NCBI GenBank assembly: GCA_947460795.1
Contig: CANHJA010000065.1
Location: forward strand, 1 to 10,719
Direction of reading: 5' to 3'
Length of the DNA stretch: 10,719 bases
Source of the DNA: Bacteroidota bacterium
Lineage (GTDB): Bacteria > Bacteroidota > Bacteroidia > Chitinophagales > Chitinophagaceae
Part shown: positions 6,289 through 10,719 of the stretch, piece after piece
Numbering within the stretch: position 1 is the stretch's first letter
Layout: each line of letters opens with the position of its first letter
The notes under the pieces: generated by a model
Seen by the model: the letters and a program-made list of their open reading frames with translations, nothing else
What the model was told of the DNA's origin: nothing
The model's database searches: none
Translations under genes and position numbers: made by a program

Positions 6289-8493
6289 TTATAATGAATA
6301 TATAAAATTAAAAAACAAACTGCGTGCAGGAAATAGTTGCATCCCAGTACTGCTCGTATGGGCACTTCCTTGCACATCAGTGGCGCCATTTAATCTAGCA
6401 TTTTGAATATTAAATAAATTTTTAATTCCAAATTGTGCTTGCAAATAATTTTTGAAGAAACTGCGTTGCATTGAAAAATTGCCGATGTGAATTGGAGATG
6501 TAAATAAATATTTATCATCAATCGTTAAAACAGGTTGCTTGCTATTAAACTTATAATTAAAATTAAACGTAGTTTTTAAATATTCATTTTTATATGAAAA
6601 AGTGGTCGAAATTTCATAAATAGTATGTTTTGGAACTACAACAGATTCTAAGACATGTGTAAAGCCGAAACTTTGTTGTATACTCATTTTTTTAAAATCA
6701 AGTTTGGCTTGTCCAGTAGCAATAAAATTTCTGTAATGATCTAAATTATCATAAATACGAAGGACTCCTTGACCGTTATAAACCGCTAATGTTATTAAAT
6801 TTTGAATGGTATTATAATAGCCTGTCAATCCAAATTGCGCAGTTAATTTATTTAATTTTCGAGTATGCGTAATTCCTATTTCTAGATGATCTCCAATCTC
6901 TGGTTTTAAATCGGCATTGCCAATTATGGTATGATTTTGATCTACAAATTGTAAATACATTTCTTTTAAAGTAGGTGCTCTAAAACCTCTTGCATAGGAA
7001 GCCCTTAATTGAGTGTTTTTTGTAAGTTCTATTTTAGAATGTATGGCTGGTGAAATCGCTTTTGCAAATTTACTGTTGTAAGTATATCGAACAGAAGGTT
7101 GTAAATTAAGTGTTTTGTATTTAAACAAAAACGAGGTAAACAAACCAATTTCTCCAATTTGTTGTGTTTGATCTGCTAGTTTAAAACTATTTGCTTTTTC
7201 AAGTGAATATTCATAGCCGCCTAAAAAATCTACGTTTTTCACTCTTGTAGAAGTAAAGGTTCCTCTTAAATTCCAATTATTAAAAATGGAAGTATCTTGA
7301 TCGCCCACATTTTTGGTTTCATATTGATCTAATGAAACTAAATCTTTTTTAAATCTATTTTTTGTGCGTTTATAATTTGTAAAACTATTTGCAAACGATA
7401 AATTTTCTTTTTCTGATAATTTTATGTTAGTACCTAATGAATGAATGAATCGGTGCGTTCTGTAATATTCATCAAATGCATATCCTTCATATGGATTTAC
7501 GATGGGCGTACCTTTATTGGTTATTTTTTCATTTAAAAAAGAAGAAAAATAAGTTAATTTAACTTTTTTAAAGTCATACGTATATTGTAAGTCGCTTAAA
7601 TATTGTGTTTTTGGTTTCCAAAGTTGATATCGATCTACAGAGTCTTTAGGCGTCCAACCTTGAAAAAAATTGCGCGCAAAAGATAATTGCAAACTGTGTT
7701 TATTTTTATTCAAACTAAAATTTCCACACAAGTTATAACGGCCTATGCTTTCTAAATATGATTTTACTGAAATAGTATACGGTTTTTGAGTGGTTGCTGT
7801 AATTAAATTAATTACACCTCCCAATGCATTGGAACCATACATTACACTCATAGGGCCTTGTATCATCTCAACTTTTTTGATATTCGGCAAATTAATTTGT
7901 CCTAAATCGATATTGCCATTTTCTCTGCCGGTAACAGGAATTCCATTAATTAATATTTTTACATTTTGACCACCTACTCCTCCTATATTTACCGATGATC
8001 CCAAAATATTGTCGTTTGAAACGAAATTATTAGTTTCATAATTTAAAACTTCATTTAGGTTGGCAGCACCTCGTTGTCCAATTTGAGTTGCCGATATAGT
8101 ATTGACTTTATAAATCGATTGTGTAGCCAATATAGGTGCCGACTGCCCGGTAATAACAAGATCATTAATTGATGTATATTTTGTTTTTAAAAAAACAGTA
8201 AAATGTCCTCTTTCTGCTTTTTGACCAACCTCTTTTTCAGTGATGGTTTGTGTAAAATTTTCAAAACCTACGTAACTGCAACTGATTGTGAGTGGATACA
8301 AAATTTCTTTTAGCTCCACTTTGCCATAAGCATTAGTCGTACAATATTTTTTAATTGTACCCAACTCATAACTAATCTTTGCCGAAGGCAAATTTTCTTT
8401 TGTTTGACTATCTCTTACCTCAATAACTAAATTAGCAGCCTTCGCTTGGAAGACTGCTAATAATAATAAAATGATGGTAAAAAATCTTGTCAT
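6289..8493 (-). CDS. TonB-dependent outer-membrane receptor, HmuR/BtuB-like size class
   Basis: This 734-residue outer-membrane importer has a signal peptide (1-20, ending AKA), a carboxypeptidase-regulatory-like domain (about 21-103) and a TonB-box-like INDLVITG (109-116). The plug is at about 122-235, with QRGAANLNEVLNYE, ILINGIPV, IKKVEMIQGPMSVMYGSNA and GGVINLIT, followed by a 22-strand barrel to the C-terminus. FRAP (504-507) and NADL (526-529) with His521 between them recall the FRAP/NPDL-histidine segment of haem receptors. The length fits the HmuR/BtuB class, not the roughly 1000-residue SusC class, and no SusD gene is adjacent. It starts 11 nt after the T9SS-sorted protein, so the two are almost certainly co-transcribed. 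It ends in IYSL rather than the usual terminal Phe. Haem is the favoured substrate, but cobalamin or another metal complex is not excluded. Confidence 0.93.
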   Translation of the reverse strand: MTRFFTIILLLLAVFQAKAANLVIEVRDSQTKENLPSAKISYELGTIKKYCTTNAYGKVELKEILYPLTISCSYVGFENFTQTITEKEVGQKAERGHFTVFLKTKYTSINDLVITGQSAPILATQSIYKVNTISATQIGQRGAANLNEVLNYETNNFVSNDNILGSSVNIGGVGGQNVKILINGIPVTGRENGNIDLGQINLPNIKKVEMIQGPMSVMYGSNALGGVINLITATTQKPYTISVKSYLESIGRYNLCGNFSLNKNKHSLQLSFARNFFQGWTPKDSVDRYQLWKPKTQYLSDLQYTYDFKKVKLTYFSSFLNEKITNKGTPIVNPYEGYAFDEYYRTHRFIHSLGTNIKLSEKENLSFANSFTNYKRTKNRFKKDLVSLDQYETKNVGDQDTSIFNNWNLRGTFTSTRVKNVDFLGGYEYSLEKANSFKLADQTQQIGEIGLFTSFLFKYKTLNLQPSVRYTYNSKFAKAISPAIHSKIELTKNTQLRASYARGFRAPTLKEMYLQFVDQNHTIIGNADLKPEIGDHLEIGITHTRKLNKLTAQFGLTGYYNTIQNLITLAVYNGQGVLRIYDNLDHYRNFIATGQAKLDFKKMSIQQSFGFTHVLESVVVPKHTIYEISTTFSYKNEYLKTTFNFNYKFNSKQPVLTIDDKYLFTSPIHIGNFSMQRSFFKNYLQAQFGIKNLFNIQNARLNGATDVQGSAHTSSTGMQLFPARSLFFNFIYSL

Positions 8494-8504
8494 TATTTTT
8501 TATC

Positions 8505-9803
8505 CTATTTAGAAATAGTTACTTTTTCAGTGATGTTCATATTTTCTCCTTTAATAGACAAAACATAGTTTCCATTATGTAAATGATTACATGGAATATC
8601 TAAAGCATTTAAACCACTGTTAATTGAACTATAGAAAGATGAAACTATTTTTCCTGTAAAGTCTATAATCATTACTTGTACTTTAGAAGCATTTTTTACA
8701 TCTAATAATACATGCATATTTTGATGAGCAGGATTTGGGTAAACATTCATTGCTTGGATGTTAGAATTTACATTCGTAACCGCTAAAGGAAATAACATTC
8801 TTTTTCTAAAAATCATTTTTCCTGCACTGTATGCTAAAGGTTGCATTTGCCACAAATCCCCTCCTTTATCTTTCATAAAATAAGAAGTAGAATCTGGAAC
8901 ATCATATAAAAAAGGAGGTGCAACGCTAACTAATGTTTTCCAATCCCAACCAATTACAGAAATTACTTTACTCATTGAAGTAGTATACGTCAAATAGTTA
9001 TTATAAGCTGTATCTACATCAACAGGTTTTGCTTTTGTGACTAAAACTCCTTTGTTTGTTAATACACCCACTAAATTGTTATTCGTTCCTTGTCCGCTTC
9101 CTACAGAGTTAGTCGTGTATCTGTTGATTACAAAATCCCAATTGGCAATAGCGGGTTCTCTGTTGGTATCTGATTCTGTTGCAAAATTAAAATAAGCAAA
9201 CAAATTGTTGTCATATTTAGGACTTTTTACAATTGTTTTTTGAACTGCAGCGGCAGGTGTAGATAAATTTTCGTAAGAAAAAGTCCAAGTAACCGGTGCG
9301 GTAGCAGCTTGTAATTGTTCAATTATTAATTTGTAATAAACGCCATTTGCTCGTACGATAAAAATAGAATCTCCTACAATATTATGAGAAACTGCATCGT
9401 AATAACCCCATCCAAAATTGTAAGGATCAGAACTTGGAACATCATTAAAAGCACCTTGATACCAACCTTGGTCATTATTGAAACATAAATTCGCTGCAGC
9501 TGTATCCGCTAAAGTAACTGTGTTCCACTGTGTAGAATCTTTATGAATGTTAAATACTTTTGTAAATGCATTTCCACTTTGATGATTTGCCCATACCGCT
9601 GCACTGTCTCCAATTGGACTTAATGTAAATCCTAAATGCCAGTTTTTACTGTTTTCAATTCGTTGGCTGCCATTTTTCAAACTATAATATTCATCTTGTG
9701 CACTTGCTCCAATAGATACCGAATCTATCATCCATGCTTGTTGTGCTTGTGCTGCAATTCCCATTGTCAACGCCGAAATCATTGATAAAAATACTTTCTT
9801 CAT
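8505..9803 (-). CDS. Secreted T9SS-sorted protein with two HmuY-like segments (putative haem/ligand-capture protein)
   Basis: This 432-residue protein has a signal peptide (1-20, ending AQA), no lipobox cysteine, and a C-terminal T9SS type A sorting domain (about 352-432; VYPNPA at 354-359, then GNYVLSIKG and a final VTISK). The middle appears duplicated. Segment A (38-180) and segment B (202-336) each have an aromatic strand, then Trp-x-x-x-Phe/Ile (NWHLGF 54-59; NWDFVI 221-226). Later each has a strand with Gly and aromatic residues (NGVYYKLII 153-161; GGDLWQM 314-320) and a closing Phe-rich strand. This layout resembles the HmuY family, haem-binding proteins that feed the receptor HmuR. 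Candidate haem-binding histidines are 56, 74, 87 and 140. Being first in an operon with a TonB receptor supports a surface ligand-capture role. The HmuY assignment is from pattern recognition only. Confidence 0.75.
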   Translation of the reverse strand: MKKVFLSMISALTMGIAAQAQQAWMIDSVSIGASAQDEYYSLKNGSQRIENSKNWHLGFTLSPIGDSAAVWANHQSGNAFTKVFNIHKDSTQWNTVTLADTAAANLCFNNDQGWYQGAFNDVPSSDPYNFGWGYYDAVSHNIVGDSIFIVRANGVYYKLIIEQLQAATAPVTWTFSYENLSTPAAAVQKTIVKSPKYDNNLFAYFNFATESDTNREPAIANWDFVINRYTTNSVGSGQGTNNNLVGVLTNKGVLVTKAKPVDVDTAYNNYLTYTTSMSKVISVIGWDWKTLVSVAPPFLYDVPDSTSYFMKDKGGDLWQMQPLAYSAGKMIFRKRMLFPLAVTNVNSNIQAMNVYPNPAHQNMHVLLDVKNASKVQVMIIDFTGKIVSSFYSSINSGLNALDIPCNHLHNGNYVLSIKGENMNITEKVTISK

Positions 9804-9823
9804 TTTTCTTTTTTTTTATGATG

Positions 9824-9857
9824 CAAATGTACTTTTTGAACAAAGCTTTTACATCAA
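9824..9857 (-). promoter_or_regulatory. Promoter of the HmuY-like / TonB receptor operon
   Basis: On the minus strand TTG (9857-9855) is followed after 23 nt by TACATTTG (9831-9824), a full match to TAnnTTTG. The start would be near 9819, giving a leader of about 15 nt. The last bases before the ATG are almost all A with one G, the usual Bacteroidota initiation context. Confidence 0.7.
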
Positions 9858-9869
9858 TCAAAATGAAAT

Positions 9870-9887
9870 ATGACAATTTGATGACAA
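9870..9887. repeat. Direct repeat of ATGACAA with 11-bp period upstream of the receptor-operon promoter
   Basis: ATGACAA occurs at 9870-9876 and again at 9881-9887, one helical turn apart and 13-30 bp upstream of the -33 TTG. A 6-bp inverted repeat (AATTTG 9875-9880 / CAAATT 9885-9890) overlaps it. The placement suits an activator binding site, but the protein is unknown and chance is possible in A/T-rich DNA. Confidence 0.4.
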
Positions 9888-10073
9888 ATTTTAACTAGTG
9901 GCTGTAAGTCAATAAAATCAATCGTTTATAACTAAAATAAATACAATAGAATGCAAAAAATGAGAATAATTATGTAAAGATAATTGAGCTGTTTTTTTAT
10001 AAATCATAGATTCATTTTTATGTATGTTTTTGTACCCATTTACAATATTCGAAAATGAGTAAATGCTTCTATA

Positions 10074-10081
10074 CAAAGATA
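10074..10081 (-). promoter_or_regulatory. Second -7 promoter-like element upstream of the receptor operon
   Basis: On the minus strand TATCTTTG (10081-10074) is identical to the sdh -7 element. No TTG is seen at the proper distance. A transcript from about 10069 would run into the region before the receptor operon, with CATTTAC/GTAAATG arms (10037-10043 and 10059-10065) close to its 5' end. It would make either a long alternative leader or a small RNA. Confidence 0.4.
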
Positions 10082-10162
10082 TTTACTACTCCTTTCTATT
10101 TTTTACAGATTACTTAGTCATCTTATTTGTTTTTAAAACTAACTATGCATGAAATAGTAACT

Positions 10163-10195
10163 AAAAAAAATCCGACGTTGCAATAACGTCGGATT
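10163..10195 (-). terminator. Rho-independent terminator of the thioredoxin/DUF6952 unit
   Basis: A perfect 11-bp stem (AATCCGACGTT 10169-10179 and AACGTCGGATT 10185-10195) with loop GCAAT is followed on the minus strand by eight T (10170-10163). It lies 24 nt past the DUF6952-like stop codon. On the plus strand a T-rich stretch also follows (10197-10205), so it may work both ways. Confidence 0.93.
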
Positions 10196-10218
10196 ATATT
10201 TTTTGATACAGTAATTAT

Positions 10219-10476
10219 TTATTTGTCTATGGAACCCATAACTCGTTTCATAAAACCATTGATGGCATCTGTTTTTGATTTGCCTTCTTGAATTTCTTTT
10301 GTCACTTCAATAGCAGCAGAAAGATTCGACATCAGTTCACCGATTACGTCTAATTCTTGATCGGAAATTCTGTCGCACTCAATTAGATTTTCTAGGGTAG
10401 CCAATGTATCATGCAAAAAATCAACATCTTTTTCTTCCGCAAAATTGACAAATTGTTTAATGATAGGTAGTTTCAT
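10219..10476 (-). CDS. Small acidic helical protein, DUF6952-like
   Basis: This 85-residue protein starts MKLPIIKQFVNFAEEKDVDF, continues with a helical middle (DTLATLENLIECDRISDQEL, then DVIGELMSNLSAAIEV), and ends NGFMKRVMGSIDK. I recognise this pattern from the Bacteroidota family DUF6952, whose function is unknown. It has no signal peptide or membrane segment, and predicted helices run through the whole length. It begins 6 nt after the thioredoxin-fold gene, so the two are translated from one mRNA. From memory, this pairing with a thioredoxin-like gene, and often a peroxiredoxin, recurs in the phylum, which hints at redox or peroxide defence. That role is inference from context. Confidence 0.8.
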   Translation of the reverse strand: MKLPIIKQFVNFAEEKDVDFLHDTLATLENLIECDRISDQELDVIGELMSNLSAAIEVTKEIQEGKSKTDAINGFMKRVMGSIDK

Positions 10477-10482
10477 AATCGA

Positions 10483-10719
10483 TTAATTTTGTTTAACTAC
10501 TTCATCTATAAATTCATTCAAAACATCTGCTTTGTTGGTTTGAACTTGTGTATGCAACTGTCCATTTAAAAATGAAGCAAAGGTTGGCAAATTATCTACT
10601 TTAGCTAGTTTTCTAGATTCCGTAAATTTTTCAGCATCCACCATTACATACATCATATCTGTATGTTCTGTTTCACTTTTTTTAAATTTAGGTTTCATTA
10701 TTTTACAATTTCCACACCA
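10483..10719 (-). CDS. Thioredoxin-family protein, C-terminal 79 residues (start lies outside the window)
   Basis: The frame stays open to the window edge. Its first visible residues are WCGNCKIM, a thioredoxin CxxC active site with Gly-Asn between the cysteines. This is followed by KPKFKKSETEH, the strand MMYVMVDAEKF, SRKLAKVDNLPTFASF with the cis-proline loop (NLPTF), and a final helix to VKQN. The Met at 10698 is internal and not the start, because starting there would discard the active site. A full protein should be about 100 residues, so some 20-25 N-terminal residues are missing. It is probably a cytoplasmic disulfide reductase or peroxiredoxin partner. The WCGNC variant differs from the WCGPC of classical thioredoxin, where the Pro influences redox potential. 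The gene overlaps nothing and is followed 6 nt later by the DUF6952-like gene. Confidence 0.92.
   Translation of the reverse strand, partial: WCGNCKIMKPKFKKSETEHTDMMYVMVDAEKFTESRKLAKVDNLPTFASFLNGQLHTQVQTNKADVLNEFIDEVVKQN

Larger units (their letters stand above)
9804..10218. other. 415-nt intergenic region between the receptor operon and the thioredoxin/DUF6952 unit
   Basis: No convincing gene lies here. It holds the promoter of the receptor operon (9824-9857), a direct repeat of ATGACAA (9870-9876 and 9881-9887), a second minus-strand -7 match at 10074-10081 with a potential hairpin just downstream, and a strong terminator (10163-10195). It is very A/T-rich. A 29-codon minus-strand frame (10007-9918) has no supporting features. 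The size of the region and its concentration of signals fit regulation of the downstream uptake operon or a small RNA. Confidence 0.7.

Noticed and set aside
9691..9876. 61-codon minus-strand frame overlapping the start of the T9SS-sorted gene
   Set aside because: It runs across the promoter and signal-peptide region in another frame and has no protein features.
9964..9985. Fur-box-like GAATAAT...GATAAT sequence upstream of the uptake operon
   Set aside because: Lined up against the 19-bp Fur consensus it matches fewer than half the positions and lacks the inverted half, so A/T bias explains it.
9918..10007. 29-codon minus-strand frame in the intergenic region
   Set aside because: Short, A/T-driven, with no conserved motif that I can recognise and no clear start context. 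An RNA role for the region is more likely than this peptide.

Overview
The window comes from a low-GC member of the Bacteroidota, most likely an aerobic flavobacterium- or chitinophaga-like organism. Four things support this: promoters of the Bacteroidota type (-33 TTG, -7 TAnnTTTG), a C-terminal type IX secretion (T9SS) sorting domain, a TonB-dependent receptor with an N-terminal carboxypeptidase-regulatory-like domain, and A-rich rather than Shine-Dalgarno translation starts. It looks like ordinary chromosome with one accessory-style nutrient-uptake locus. No IS element, CRISPR array, tRNA or rRNA was seen.

Layout. Positions 1-1790 (minus) hold the start of a succinate dehydrogenase operon: a di-heme cytochrome b subunit (sdhC) and the N-terminal half of the flavoprotein (sdhA, cut by the window edge). 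A clear promoter lies at 1816-1846, and a perfect 14-bp inverted repeat sits between the two genes. Positions 1896-3438 (minus) hold anmK, a cell-wall recycling kinase with a promoter almost on top of its start codon, and a small CoA-binding-domain protein. Positions 3673-5430 (plus) hold a two-gene unit: an exported SPOR-domain protein and an M20D amidohydrolase.

Positions 5434-9803 (minus) form the most interesting block. A secreted, T9SS-sorted protein that looks like a duplicated HmuY-type haem-binding protein is followed 11 nt later by a TonB-dependent receptor carrying FRAP and NADL motifs with a histidine between them. An ECF-type sigma factor lies downstream on the same strand. The order matches the hmuY-hmuR arrangement of Porphyromonas, so a surface ligand-capture protein feeding an outer-membrane importer, probably for haem or a related compound, is the best reading. 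The substrate is inferred. A 415-nt intergenic region upstream (9804-10218) holds the pair's promoter, a 7-bp direct repeat, a second promoter-like site with a potential hairpin at the predicted 5' end, and a strong terminator for the next unit.

Positions 10219-10719 (minus) hold the 3' end of a thioredoxin-fold gene, with its WCGNC active site in the last bases of the window, and a small DUF6952-like protein. A perfect 11-bp stem plus T-tract terminator closes this unit.
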